From: an uncultured Prevotella sp.
GTDB taxonomy: Bacteria > Bacteroidota > Bacteroidia > Bacteroidales > Bacteroidaceae
Direction: 5' to 3'
Assembly: GCA_900314195.1 (NCBI GenBank)
Contig: OMUH01000124.1
Span: 1-46,672 of the forward strand
DNA length: 46,672 bases
Part shown: piece by piece, positions 7,165 to 17,600 of the stretch
Layout: each line of letters starts with the position of its first letter
Position numbering within the stretch: the stretch's first letter is position 1
The notes under the pieces: generated by a model
The model's database searches: none
The model's input: only the letters and a program-made list of their open reading frames with translations
What the model was told of the DNA's origin: nothing
Program-made: the position numbers and the translations under genes

Positions 7165-10140
7165 TTAATTTTCTTTCCTATTCTTATAGTCCCGGGGGCT
7201 CATGCCATACTTTTTCCGGAAACATTTGCCGAAATAACCGACATCGCTGAAACCTGAGGCGTATGCCACATCAGTGATACTGCGGTCGGAATGCGTCAGC
7301 AGTTCGACAGCCTTGGTCAGTTTGAAGTTCCTGACAAATTCCGACGGCGACTCTCCCGTCAGGGCCTTTATGCGCTTGAAGAGGGCACTGCGGCTCATCC
7401 CGAGTTCTCCGGCAAGGGCATCCATGTCGAAATCGGCCCTGTCGATGTTAGCCTCAACGGCATCCTTGACCCTCTGCATGAAGGCCTTATCCTCCTGCTC
7501 CATGGTAAACTGGCGCTTGAATTCGGCCACTTTCGACTGCACATAGAGATCATTTTTCAGTCGGATCTGATACCGTACATACCGGAACAGGGCCACGGCC
7601 ACGGCCACAGCGAGCAGAAGATATACTGCACGAGCCCACCACGTAGCCCACCATGGTGGCAGAATGACGATATGTAGCCGCCGCACCGCCGGATGACCGG
7701 GGTTGGCAGCATCGGCAGCCTCGACCACAAACGTGTACTCACCCCATGGCACCTGTGAGTAGGAAGCCATGCGGTTGCGCCCGTCATAGTGCCAGTCGGT
7801 GTCGAAACCTTCAAGGCGATGACGGCAGATAATGTTGTTCTGACTACCGTAGTCGAGCACGGCAAACGTCAGGGTGAGCATGTTCTGGTCGTGGTTGAGC
7901 CTCATCTCGTCAGAGTAAGTTATCGAGCCGTCGGCGACAGAGTGGTCTAAATATCTTATATCCTGATTGTTAACGGTACAGCCGACGATATAAACGGGGA
8001 AAGAATCCTTAGGCTGCATGAGTCCGTCGGGACGGAAAACGAGTATTCCCTCCTTACTTCCCATCCACAGTTCGCCATTGGTATTGCGCATGGCCGCACC
8101 TTCCTCGAATACTATCGGCGGCAGACCATCGGAACGTCCGAACGTCCTCACGCGCCTCGCAGCCTCGTCGTAGCACGACAAACGGTCGGAACCCGCGAGC
8201 CAGAGCTGCCACCGCGAGTCCTCGACGACGGAGATAACGACATCGTTCTCCATTCCTTCGCGCAGTCCCACATTATTAAATATGGGCACCTTAGCTGCCG
8301 AATCGTATCCCGTCATGCGACTCAATCCGCCGCCGAAGGCACACACCCACACATTCTTCCGGCTGTCGCGAAAGAGCGTATAGATATCGGAGTTGATGAA
8401 AGGACTGGCCTGACGGTCGCGGAAAGTATCGAAACGGATGTCGGCCGGCGACCGAAACTGCGTGTTGACAGCCATCAGACCGTCGATGGTCCCGACCCAC
8501 AGCCGTCCCGACCCGTCCTCCACCATGTTGCGGACCTCCATATACAGTCCGTAGCCGGGGTAGTGGGTCATGCCGTTAAGCTTATTATAAAAGGTGATGC
8601 TGTCACCATTTTCCGTCAGCAGATTGAGTCCTCCGTCGAGCGTTCCCACCCAGATATGGCGGTGCGAGTCCTCATAAGTGATGTAGACATTATTGCCGCC
8701 GATGCTGGCGGGGTTGTTCCGGTCGTGGCGGAAGTGGCGGAACCTCCATCCACAGGGCTGTGCCGCGTCGGCCGTGGCGAGCACGAGACCGTCGCCTTTC
8801 GTCGACAGCCACAGGCGTCCCTGGCTGTCAGCCATGATGTTATATACCGAGCCGATGCCGTAATCGGCGTAGCGGAGCGTCTGCTTGAGTCGTCCGGAGC
8901 TGTCGAAGATATATAAATTCTTGTTGCGCGAGCCCGCCCACACATCGCCATCGGCCAGTTGAAAAATCGACCTTATGCCGTTGTTGCCTGAATCGGGTAA
9001 GGCGATGAGGCGGAACTGCGACAACGGGAATGTCACCTTGTATATTCCGCGTCCCGCCGTCGTCAACCATAGGTCGCCGGAGGGGTCGGCGAGCATGCCG
9101 ATATACCTCACCGTGGGTTTGCCCTGAGTCATTCCCTCAGCGGCATTCACCGGCATCACCCTCATCGTCAGGGCGTTGACGCACAGAGCCTCACCGGCCT
9201 CGGTGAGCACAAACAGACGGTTTTCCGACCGGCAGAACGCAGGACTCGTAATCTTTCCCGACAGCGCAAGCGCATAGTCGACATGCCGATGAGAGGTTGG
9301 ATTGTAGCCATAGAGATGTCCGTCGGCAAGAGTCCACACCGTTCCCCTAACGTCGGTACAGCTGTGCGAGGACGCATCGAGCCGGCTGAACCGCTGCCGG
9401 TAGTAGTCCTTGCCATGGTGTGCGGCATTCCGCACCGTTGCCACGGGCATGGCGAAAACGCTGTAGTCGCGTCCCACCCATGCCGCATAACCGTTGCGGA
9501 TGTCGACAAGGTCGGCGCGCAACTGCATGCTGCTCTTGTCGATGGCACCGCGCGAGTCGGCTATAAGGCGCAACTCTACACGTCCGTCGGCTGTTGTGGA
9601 ACCGAGGAGGAGGTCCTTGTCCTTCGTGAGAAGGAGCACATGCCCGTGCGAGTCAGACTGTATCTTAATGATTTGCAGGTTGTTGGTATAGCGTTTCAGC
9701 TCGTTCTCGACATTTTTGAACCTGTCCTCACGCTTGAAGAGCACCGACAGCCGCCAGTCAAGAGTCTTGATCCAGATATTGCCCTGACCGTCCTCGACCA
9801 TCGTCTCTACCTTCCGCGGCGGCTGGTCGGATTTCGACGAGAAGAGTCCCGTGAAGTTTTGGAAGTGCAATCCGTCGAAACGGGTGATGCCATACCACGT
9901 GCCGAACCACATGAATCCGTCGCCGGTGCGTATCACACTGCTCACAATGCCATTGGGCAGTCCGTCTTCGACGGTATAGTTCTCCACGATGGCATTGCCG
10001 GCGGTGACAGCCGCAGGGGTACCGGCAGCAACGTTCCTTCCTCTGTTTACGGCAAACAGAGGAAGGACGACGAGCATTATCAGCAGTGGTTTTAGCAGAT
10101 TTGTCCTCACCGTTGTACCCTTACAGAAAAATTCCGACAT
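7165..10140 (-). CDS. Membrane-spanning Reg_prop/Y_Y_Y sensor fused directly to AraC DNA-binding domain
   Basis: 991 residues. An N-terminal hydrophobic segment (PLLIMLVVLPLFAV) leads into a long periplasmic beta-propeller with Reg_prop repeats (GFMWFGTWYGITRFDG; GDLWLTTAGRGIYKV; GRLWLSTKGDGLVL; RHIWVGTLDGGLNLL; GRLWVGTIDGLMAV; KNVWVCAFGGGLSRM). A Y_Y_Y domain (YRLEGFD-like RHRLEGFDTDWHY) and a transmembrane helix (VYLLLAVAVAVALF) follow. After a helical linker of about 50 residues comes an AraC domain (FDMDALAGELGMSRSALFKR; SITDVAYASGFSDVGYFGKC). There is no HisKA, HATPase or receiver domain, unlike hybrid two-component systems. Kinase-free sensors such as SusR are known, so the layout is unusual but has precedent. 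It likely activates the surrounding genes when a fragment binds in the periplasm. It lies 41 bp downstream of a GH2 gene. Confidence 0.9.
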   Translation of the reverse strand: MSEFFCKGTTVRTNLLKPLLIMLVVLPLFAVNRGRNVAAGTPAAVTAGNAIVENYTVEDGLPNGIVSSVIRTGDGFMWFGTWYGITRFDGLHFQNFTGLFSSKSDQPPRKVETMVEDGQGNIWIKTLDWRLSVLFKREDRFKNVENELKRYTNNLQIIKIQSDSHGHVLLLTKDKDLLLGSTTADGRVELRLIADSRGAIDKSSMQLRADLVDIRNGYAAWVGRDYSVFAMPVATVRNAAHHGKDYYRQRFSRLDASSHSCTDVRGTVWTLADGHLYGYNPTSHRHVDYALALSGKITSPAFCRSENRLFVLTEAGEALCVNALTMRVMPVNAAEGMTQGKPTVRYIGMLADPSGDLWLTTAGRGIYKVTFPLSQFRLIALPDSGNNGIRSIFQLADGDVWAGSRNKNLYIFDSSGRLKQTLRYADYGIGSVYNIMADSQGRLWLSTKGDGLVLATADAAQPCGWRFRHFRHDRNNPASIGGNNVYITYEDSHRHIWVGTLDGGLNLLTENGDSITFYNKLNGMTHYPGYGLYMEVRNMVEDGSGRLWVGTIDGLMAVNTQFRSPADIRFDTFRDRQASPFINSDIYTLFRDSRKNVWVCAFGGGLSRMTGYDSAAKVPIFNNVGLREGMENDVVISVVEDSRWQLWLAGSDRLSCYDEAARRVRTFGRSDGLPPIVFEEGAAMRNTNGELWMGSKEGILVFRPDGLMQPKDSFPVYIVGCTVNNQDIRYLDHSVADGSITYSDEMRLNHDQNMLTLTFAVLDYGSQNNIICRHRLEGFDTDWHYDGRNRMASYSQVPWGEYTFVVEAADAANPGHPAVRRLHIVILPPWWATWWARAVYLLLAVAVAVALFRYVRYQIRLKNDLYVQSKVAEFKRQFTMEQEDKAFMQRVKDAVEANIDRADFDMDALAGELGMSRSALFKRIKALTGESPSEFVRNFKLTKAVELLTHSDRSITDVAYASGFSDVGYFGKCFRKKYGMSPRDYKNRKEN

Positions 10141-10181
10141 TCCGACGATATTCCTTCATCACTTTCACGAAACTGCATTGT

Positions 10182-12860
10182 CTACTTGATACCAAAATCG
10201 GCCTGTTGCTGTTCGACCTCTTTCAGGAGCTCCGCCTTCTGCTTGTCGGTCAGGTGCGCCGGCGCCGTGGCAGCATTGGCAGCAGCCGACTGCGCCGTTG
10301 GAGCTGCATTCCTGTCATCAGCCTTTACACCGTTGTTCAGCACGAACGGCATCTCGGCCGGCACCGACTCTATGTCCAAATCGGCCGGCTGGGGCGCATG
10401 CGCACCGGGGAACTGCACCTCGGCATGAATATGAATACGTCCGGCGCGCCGCGTCGACTGCACAAAGACTGGCGCCGAGCCCCACTCCACGGCCCGCGGA
10501 TTGGCGTTGATGCCAGCGTTGTCGCCGATGATGCGGCCCTCACCGGTCACCGTGAACCGGATATTCTCCTTTGCCAGGCGCCGCACATTGCCGTTGTCGT
10601 CGGTAACCTCGCACACCACGACGACGAAGTCGGAGCCGTCGGCCACGAGCTTCCGCCCCATCTCGTCGACCGAGAGGCGCAGTTTCGTGCTGCGGCGCGA
10701 TGGCATCCTCACGTCGAAGCATACCACGCGGCCGCCGATGATGCCCTCGGCAACCATCTTGACCTTCTGCCAGGCTTTCTGTTTGTAGCTATGGTCGCGA
10801 GCCTCCCAGAAGTTCCATGCGTTGTGGAAGACGACCGGCGCCGAGAACTGGGTGTTTAGCTCAGCATCGCTGCATCCCTCCGGTGTGTGGCGAACGGGCA
10901 GAATCCAACTCTTCTCGCCATCGTAAGTGGTCAGACGGACACTGTCGCAGTTGGAGAACACCATCACATCGCTGTCGGAGAACGGTGTCATCTCGTGGGC
11001 GATATGTACGACCGGCCGGCTAAGACGGGCCAACACGCTGTCGGCGTCAACCGTCTTGCAGTCAACAACAGCCTTATTCTGAGCAGCATAGAACCAGTAG
11101 ACGGTCTTCGGCTGACGGAACGCGTCGTAGTCTCCGCCCCAGTAAGGATCGGGATGATAGCCGCGCTGATGGTCGAAGGGATGCCACTGCGCACCACCGA
11201 TGAACTGTCCGCCGGTGCGGTACATCTCCTCCGTGGTCTTTGCCAACGAGAGAGCCTGCACGAGCATGGGGCGCTCACCCCACGACCGGCTTGCGCGGTT
11301 GATGCAGTTGTGGGCATACCAGTCGTCGACATACTCGCCGAACTCACGCGTGAAGATACACTGCCGGGGGCGGTTGGCCTTGGCATCGTCGCCTGGCCAT
11401 CCGTAAACGACATCGTAATTGTCGCGGACACCGGCCGAGTTCACGTCGGCAGCGGCAGCCGGACGGTAGGGGTAGGGATACTCGTCCTTCGTTATCTGCA
11501 GCGACTTCAGGGCGAAATCCTTCGTGAAACGGGTCTCGTTGAGTATCGGTTCCCACATCAGCACGCAGGGGTGATTGCGGTCGCGGCGGATGATGTCGCA
11601 CGTATTCTTATATACCCTCTGCTCAAACTCGGGGTCGGCGGAGTTCCAGAACTGCCATCCGGGGGTAGCCACGATGATGAAAAGTCCAAGCTCGTCGCAG
11701 GCATCCATGAACGAGGGGTCCTGCGGATAGTGCGCCGTGCGGATGATATTGAATCCCAAGCTCTTCAGCCGGAGGGCGTCGCGCCACTGCTGACTGTTGG
11801 GAACGGCATTGCCCACATATGCGAAATCCTGATGGCGGTTGCCGCCGATGAGCTGGCGGTAGCGCTTGCCGTTGAGCCAGAATCCGTCGGCGCCACGGAA
11901 CTCCACACTCCTTATGCCGATGCGTGTGGCCCCGCCGTCGAGGGTGCGTGAGCCCTGCTTGACACGCGTTACGAGCGTGTAGAGATAGGGCGTCTCTGGC
12001 GACCACAGGTTCGGGTGTGCGACATGCATGCTGACGACGGCCGTGACGGTGTCGCCGGCCATGACAGTCAGCGTCTTGCTCTTGCGGGCAACGGTCCGTC
12101 CGTTCTTGTCGACGAGACTGTTCTCGACGACAATTTTCGATGCCGATGACGACAGATTGCACACGTCTGTGTTGACATGGACGTCGGCAGCCTTCGCGGT
12201 GATGCCGGAATAGTGGACGAACACTCCCCCACCCGCCTGGCGACCGGCCTCCAACGGGTCGGTGATGTGAATAGGATTGCGCGACAGAAGCCATACGTCG
12301 CGGTAGATGCCGCCATGATAGCAGAAGTCGAGACCGGCCTGGGGCTTACCCGGCGGAAACGACTTGTCGTCGCTGTTGTCGGCCTTAACGGCCACGACGC
12401 AACGGTCGCCTTTCCCTATATTCTGCTTGTCGAGGTCGATGATGACTGGCAGATAGCCGCCAAGATGCCTGACGGCGAGCCTGCCGTTGACGTAGACGTC
12501 CTGCTTGCCCATGATGGCCTCGAAGTAAAGGGTCAGGTGGTCGGCAGGAGCCGTGAACACCTTGCGGTACCACGCCACACCCTGGTAGTTGCGGCCGCCG
12601 GAACTTTCGGCCGGCTCGAGTTTCACACAGTGGGGAGTGCTCACCACCTCCCAGCCGGAATCGTCGTAGTCGGCGCGCCAGGCACCGTCGGCATCGCCCA
12701 AATGGAAACGCCACTGAGGATTGAAATCCCATACCATTCTGCCCTGGTTGTTTATAGGAAAGAAGCCCGCAACGGAAGGTTTCTCGGCCGCACCAAGAGC
12801 GATAGTCACAAAGAGAAGTAGTAATACGGTAAGATGTTGCATATAATATTTTTCGTTCAT
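10182..12860 (-). CDS. Glycoside hydrolase family 2 enzyme (beta-galactosidase-like)
   Basis: I start this gene at 12860 (MNEKYY, then the hydrophobic LTVLLLLFVTIALGAA) rather than at the far upstream ATG at 13061, because the upstream part has no protein-like character and holds a -7-like box. The product is 892 residues. The GH2 order is clear: jelly-roll sugar-binding domain (WYRKVFTAPADHLTLYFE), Ig-like domain, TIM barrel (IGGNRHQDFAYVGNAVP; FNIIRTAHYPQDPSFMDACDELG), acid/base in MWEPILNETRF and nucleophile in FTREFGEYV, and a C-terminal Ig-like/DUF4982-type region. The product is exported. In RG-II loci GH2 enzymes remove terminal beta-linked uronic acids or arabinose; which applies here is not visible. 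It is upstream of, and probably co-transcribed with, the regulator gene. Confidence 0.88.
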   Translation of the reverse strand: MNEKYYMQHLTVLLLLFVTIALGAAEKPSVAGFFPINNQGRMVWDFNPQWRFHLGDADGAWRADYDDSGWEVVSTPHCVKLEPAESSGGRNYQGVAWYRKVFTAPADHLTLYFEAIMGKQDVYVNGRLAVRHLGGYLPVIIDLDKQNIGKGDRCVVAVKADNSDDKSFPPGKPQAGLDFCYHGGIYRDVWLLSRNPIHITDPLEAGRQAGGGVFVHYSGITAKAADVHVNTDVCNLSSSASKIVVENSLVDKNGRTVARKSKTLTVMAGDTVTAVVSMHVAHPNLWSPETPYLYTLVTRVKQGSRTLDGGATRIGIRSVEFRGADGFWLNGKRYRQLIGGNRHQDFAYVGNAVPNSQQWRDALRLKSLGFNIIRTAHYPQDPSFMDACDELGLFIIVATPGWQFWNSADPEFEQRVYKNTCDIIRRDRNHPCVLMWEPILNETRFTKDFALKSLQITKDEYPYPYRPAAAADVNSAGVRDNYDVVYGWPGDDAKANRPRQCIFTREFGEYVDDWYAHNCINRASRSWGERPMLVQALSLAKTTEEMYRTGGQFIGGAQWHPFDHQRGYHPDPYWGGDYDAFRQPKTVYWFYAAQNKAVVDCKTVDADSVLARLSRPVVHIAHEMTPFSDSDVMVFSNCDSVRLTTYDGEKSWILPVRHTPEGCSDAELNTQFSAPVVFHNAWNFWEARDHSYKQKAWQKVKMVAEGIIGGRVVCFDVRMPSRRSTKLRLSVDEMGRKLVADGSDFVVVVCEVTDDNGNVRRLAKENIRFTVTGEGRIIGDNAGINANPRAVEWGSAPVFVQSTRRAGRIHIHAEVQFPGAHAPQPADLDIESVPAEMPFVLNNGVKADDRNAAPTAQSAAANAATAPAHLTDKQKAELLKEVEQQQADFGIK

Positions 12861-13272
12861 TTGTCGGGCAATTGCCACATTAGTTAGATTAGTGATTGCG
12901 AAGTTACACATTTTTTGCCGCTTTTCCATCTTTTCGACGGATAAATTGCAACATAATGACATGCACGACGGAGATGAATACAGAGTCAAGGGCGTAGGCA
13001 CACGGCCGATGCCATCAACCGGAGACCGCAACCGCAATCCGCAGAATGAGCTCACGGCCAAAAGGGGAAACGCCCTGCAACGGGTCAGTAAGACCTGCCG
13101 AAAGAGTAAAAATATTTCAGAACGGCAGAAGAATTCGTTTATCTCTGCAACTTATTGATAGCCAATAAGTTTCTAAAGTGACTCATTTGGCATTGCGAAA
13201 CGGTCAATTTCAGGCTGCAAAACGGACCGTTTCAGAGCGCAAAACGGCATGTTTTGAAAAGTGTAAAGATAT
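12861..13272. other. 412-bp non-coding gap between the SGNH esterase and the GH2 gene
   Basis: No convincing gene on either strand. Near the GH2 end the minus strand has TAACTTCG (12896-12903), one mismatch from TAnnTTTG, as a candidate -7 box. A short inverted repeat CTTATTG/CAATAAG lies at 13151-13169. The right end holds the 22-bp repeat array described separately at 13195-13260. The middle part (about 12950-13140) shows nothing I can name. Confidence 0.6.
13195..13260 (+). repeat. 22-bp phased tandem repeat, array 1 (three units)
   Basis: Three head-to-tail units of exactly 22 bp begin at 13195, 13217 and 13239. They share a core GCrAAACGG followed by a T-rich half (GTTT or ATTT); the second core AAACGGACCGTTT is an almost perfect dyad. 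A weaker unit may precede (13173-13194), and GTAAAGATATTT follows at 13262-13273, touching the end of the esterase gene. The same core order and the same trailing GTAAAnATATTT occur at 29342-29420. Confidence 0.85.
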
Positions 13273-14694
13273 TTACCAATTATCACTCCGGAAACTGCTC
13301 ACTGGCAGTCCGTCGTGCATGAGGTCGCCGCCGGCCCAGTCGTGGAAGGCATAACGTACGGCCACCGGCTGTCTGACGCTGTCGGAGCGGAGGTAGAGAC
13401 GGTTGCGCTTAATCCACGCCTTGGCTTTGTGGAAGACGCGGTCGCTTCCCGCAATCTCGTAATTGTCGGCTGCTGTGCCATTCTCGAAGTATATCCACTC
13501 GCGACTGTTGTCGAAGGCCACGACGGCAGTATCACCATGAAACTCAACATTCTTATACTTGGCATAGTCGGGGAGACGCGCCATGCCGTAGGTGTTTCCC
13601 AAGGCGAGGAGTGCCAGACGGTCGCCGGCCTGCCGCTTCTTGCGGGGATGGATACCCTGCTTGAGTCCAGCGTCCATAAGCACGGCCATCCTGCTGTTGG
13701 GGATGAGACCCTCGGCGCGGCTCTGCTGCTCACGGAGGAAGGCGCTGTTATAGTTCCACCCGATGAGCGAATAGTCGTAAGGCGCTATCTGACAGTAGTA
13801 GAACGGGAAGTCGCCCAGGCCCCACTCCGTGCGCCATCCGCGGACCATCGTCGACAGCTGGTCGGCATAAGTCGATGCACGACTGACGTTTTCCTCGCCC
13901 TGATACCAGATGACACCGCGCATAGACAGTCCTATGAGGGGATGGAGCATACCGTTGTAGAGGACTGTCGGACAGCGCTGGTGGAGGCGTTCGACATCGG
14001 CCGATGTCACACTGCCGCCGCACTTGAAGGGAGCGAGCCACGCGGGGTCCATCCACTTGCGGTTCATCCACGCCTCGCACGCACTGCCGCCCCACGACAC
14101 GACGATGAGGCCTACGGGAACGTCGAGACTCTGGCGCAGGGCCTTGCCGAAGTAGTAGGCCGTGGCACTGAACTGCCGCACGGTAGCGGCCGTAGCCTCA
14201 TCCCATTGTCCGACAACGGTGTCGACAGGCTGGGCAGTGGCGTTGCGACTGACGGTGAAAAGGCGCAGCCGCGGGTCGCGGCAGCTGAGCAGGTCGGCGT
14301 CGGCACCCTCGACGGGCTGGGCTTTGAAGCCTTTCATGGGCATCTCCATATTCGACTGTCCGCTGCATATCCACACCTCACCGATAAGGACGTTGCGGAT
14401 GGTGAGACGGTCGCCGTCGCTGAGGGTGATGTCGTAAGGGCCTCCGGCCGACGGGGTCGGAACCTCAACAGCCCAGTGGCCGCCGGCATCGACCTTGGTA
14501 GTGTAGCCATGGCCGTTCCACGATGGTCGGACTGTAAGGGCCTTTCCGGCCACAGCTGTACCCCAGAGGCGGCAGCGGGCGTTCTGCTGGAGCACCATTC
14601 CGTCGCCGAAGAAGCGGGGCATGACGACCTTGGCCTGTGCCATTATGGCGACAAGCAATGCTGAGAGAAGGGTAAGTAGTCTATTCATTTTCAT
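13273..14694 (-). CDS. SGNH-type acetylesterase (sialate O-acetylesterase/SASA family)
   Basis: 473 residues with a signal peptide ending AIMAQA. The SGNH hydrolase blocks are present: WICSGQSNMEMP with nucleophile Ser114, GLIVVSWGGSACEAW, GVIWYQGEENV, and a catalytic-His context GIHPRKKRQAGDRLALLAL. In this SASA (DUF303) family the members remove O-acetyl groups from sugars; in a pectin locus acetylated galacturonate, fucose or aceric acid residues are likelier substrates than sialic acid. The start overlaps the end of the GH106 gene by 14 bp, so it is the last gene of a translationally coupled GH2-GH106-esterase operon. No lipoprotein signal; periplasmic location expected. Confidence 0.9.
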   Translation of the reverse strand: MKMNRLLTLLSALLVAIMAQAKVVMPRFFGDGMVLQQNARCRLWGTAVAGKALTVRPSWNGHGYTTKVDAGGHWAVEVPTPSAGGPYDITLSDGDRLTIRNVLIGEVWICSGQSNMEMPMKGFKAQPVEGADADLLSCRDPRLRLFTVSRNATAQPVDTVVGQWDEATAATVRQFSATAYYFGKALRQSLDVPVGLIVVSWGGSACEAWMNRKWMDPAWLAPFKCGGSVTSADVERLHQRCPTVLYNGMLHPLIGLSMRGVIWYQGEENVSRASTYADQLSTMVRGWRTEWGLGDFPFYYCQIAPYDYSLIGWNYNSAFLREQQSRAEGLIPNSRMAVLMDAGLKQGIHPRKKRQAGDRLALLALGNTYGMARLPDYAKYKNVEFHGDTAVVAFDNSREWIYFENGTAADNYEIAGSDRVFHKAKAWIKRNRLYLRSDSVRQPVAVRYAFHDWAGGDLMHDGLPVSSFRSDNW

Positions 14695-17600
14695 ATTTCC
14701 AGAATTTCAATTCTACGGGAGAGAGCAGTCCGGCGGGCAACAGACGGTCCGACTTCGTACGGTAGCGGCCGTTTGTCCAGATGCCGCCGAAGGGCGCGTG
14801 GCCCTTGTCGGCGCCGAGGAGGGCGTTGTGCCACGTGTTGACGACGACTATGCGCACCGTGTTGCGGCCGCGGTGCAGGGCCGGAGTGATGTCGACAGCG
14901 TAGGGAGCCGTCCATGCTGTGCCGCAGTCGGTGCCGTTGACGAAGACGCGGGCGACGTCGCGGACATCGCCGAGCATCAGTGTGCATCCGTCGAAGTGCT
15001 CTCCTACGTCCACCGTTGTCTCTATCGTGGCATGGCCGCTGTAGTAGGCGATGCTGTCGTCGGCACTCGCCGACCAGTCGACACGCAGCGGGGCACCGGC
15101 GGGCAGAGGCCGGCTGATGCCTGATTCGTCAAAGGTGATCCTGCTGCCGCGGCCGCATCTCAGCACTACGGTATGTTCTTTCTTCGCTCCGACGGGTGAC
15201 ACGGCGGCACTGTCGCGGCGGAGCCACACGATGGCTGAGCCATAGGCAGGCAGCGAGATGAGGGCGGCGGTGCACCCTTCAGTGGCTACCGAAAGGCGGA
15301 GGGGTTCCGACCGCCCGTCAACGGGGTTCATAATGGTGGCCGAGGCATAGGCGCCACGAAACGAGACAGGGGCGGTCCGTGGTCGCGGAGTCTGGTTGCT
15401 GATGAAGAAAATCTCACAGCTGTCGGTGTGACGGTGGGCAAAGTCCATACTGTCGGGGAGCAAGATGTCGGGCTGCAAGCCGTATACGGAGAAGTCGCGG
15501 CCGGCGTATGGCCCGCTGATGACGGTCATCCCACTGCGCCGCAAGCTGTCGATGCGTGCCCTGACAGCTGCCGACAGGGCCACAGTCTTGACGCCGGGAG
15601 CATACTGACGGGGCACGACGAGAATCTTATATGACGGGCAGCGGCCGTGGCGGAAGGCCGGCGAGAGCAGGCCATCGGGGCTGACACAGTCGTATTTGTA
15701 CCCGCCGAGGGCATTAGACCAGCCGTCAAGCGAGAAGATATTGGCCGAATGGGACACGCCGACGGGCGATTCCTCGAGGGGTTGGCCTTCATTAGCGAGT
15801 CGGATGCGCTCAGTTTCGACCCGCCGCGGACCGAACAGTCCGGGGAGCATCGGCACAAGACGGTCGGGGGTTACGGACCTCGAGGGTATCTCTTCGCCCG
15901 TAAACACGGCCACATCGACGACGGGTGTGCCTTTCTGAAGCTCTGTCTGACAGCGCCGTATGTAGTCGACGAGGGCCTTCGACTCCCCATACCACGTGTT
16001 GCCGCGCTGGAAGAAGAGACCTATTCCGTCGAGGGTCATACCCGGACGACGGCCGGGTTCCGGTTCGTGGGCATCGACATGGAAGAACAGCCGGTTCATG
16101 CCGAGACAGAAATTGCGGTCGAGAAGGGATTTAATCATGGCGGGAGTCTCGTCCCAAGTGCCCCGGACCTCAGTGAATCCTTCGGCCTGGACGATATTCT
16201 TTCCGTAGACATGGGCACCGCTGACGGCATCGAGCATGTCGGAAGGCTTATCATGTGTGGGTGACCGGAGCCAGAACTCGCCCATCGGAATGTCTGAGTT
16301 CCGGTAGTGTTCAATACCGTCGGCGGGGAAGGTAGGGGCTATACTCTCATGCGAAACGAGCATGCCGTGGTCGTGGGCGACGGCCGAAACGGTGGCAAAA
16401 AACTTGTCGTTGACGAGGTCGTTAATAGTCCGGCGGACATCACGGAGCACCTGCTCACTCTTCGTCGCCGACCCCACAACATAGCCGCAAAGCGCCGGCA
16501 GATAGGGCGTGAGGTCGTAGCCGCGGCGCCGCCGGAACTCGCCGGCGAAATTCTCGCCCCAGTTTTGTGCGCCACACTCCCACGAATCGACATGCAGGTA
16601 TCGCACTACCGAGGCGTGGCGACGGGCGGCGAACTGCAGGAACCAGCCGTCGAGGAGTTTCTTTGTGGCGCTCACGGAGAACTTGTCGACCTCCAGTCCC
16701 TTGCCGCCGCCGGCCGTGGCGTTCATCTGTCCGGTCGATGTGTGGCCGATGCGGAGGATTCTGACGTACGGCGAATGGTCCGTCGGCACATCCGAAACGG
16801 CGACAGCAGCAGACGGAAGGAGCGAGTCGGAGGGCACGCGCCACACGATTCCACTCTTCGCCTCGTAGTTGTCGATGCGCGATTCGTTCGAGAGGACGAT
16901 ATTGCGGAGTTTTAGGAGTGGTTTCCATTTGGCCGCGTCGAGGTCCTCACTACCCGGCTCGGTGCCGTCGGGAGTCCATGAGAATCGGAAGAAACGGGCC
17001 GTGGTAGGCGGCAGAGCGAAGGTGTAGGCACTGCCGGTGTTCTGCCATCCCTGACGTGGAGGGACGAGCTGGCGCACACGGTGGTAGCTGATGCCATCGG
17101 CAGAGGCCTCGACAAGGAGGCGCTCCGACTGCACATTATTGCCTTCGGGCTCCACAACCATACTTCGGACGGTCACCGGTGAGGCAAACGAATAGGTGAT
17201 ATCGGCAGGGCGCGAGGCCAGCCAATAACCTTTCGTTGATGAAATCTCGGGTGAGAGGATGATACTGTCGGGGGTCCACCGGTGCGGAATCTCATTGCAG
17301 GGAATGGCTATCCGGGCAATGTCCTCATAGTAGCCGTAGTATGACTCGGGCTGACTGACAGGATAGTCGGCTACGGTCTTATGGCGGCGGAGGTAACGGC
17401 AGTAGTCGCGGCGGGTGATGACGGTGTCGGTCCAGACCACCTTCTGCATGCTCTCGGCGGGCGTGATGGTGGGAAATCCGGCCAGGGCAAAACCGTCGCT
17501 GACATGGATGCCCATAGCCAGACCGAGGGAGTCGGCCTGCGAGAAGACATAGTCGACCATCGACCAGAACGTCGGCGAGAGCTGGGTAGCGGTGCCATGG

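Noticed and set aside
12861..13061. N-terminal extension of the GH2 gene to the ATG at 13061
   Set aside because: The 67 extra residues are not protein-like, precede a perfect signal peptide at MNEKYY/MQHL, and span a -7-like box.
13195..13260. CRISPR array
   Set aside because: Units follow each other with no spacers, the repeats are 22 bp and diverged, and no cas genes are in the window.
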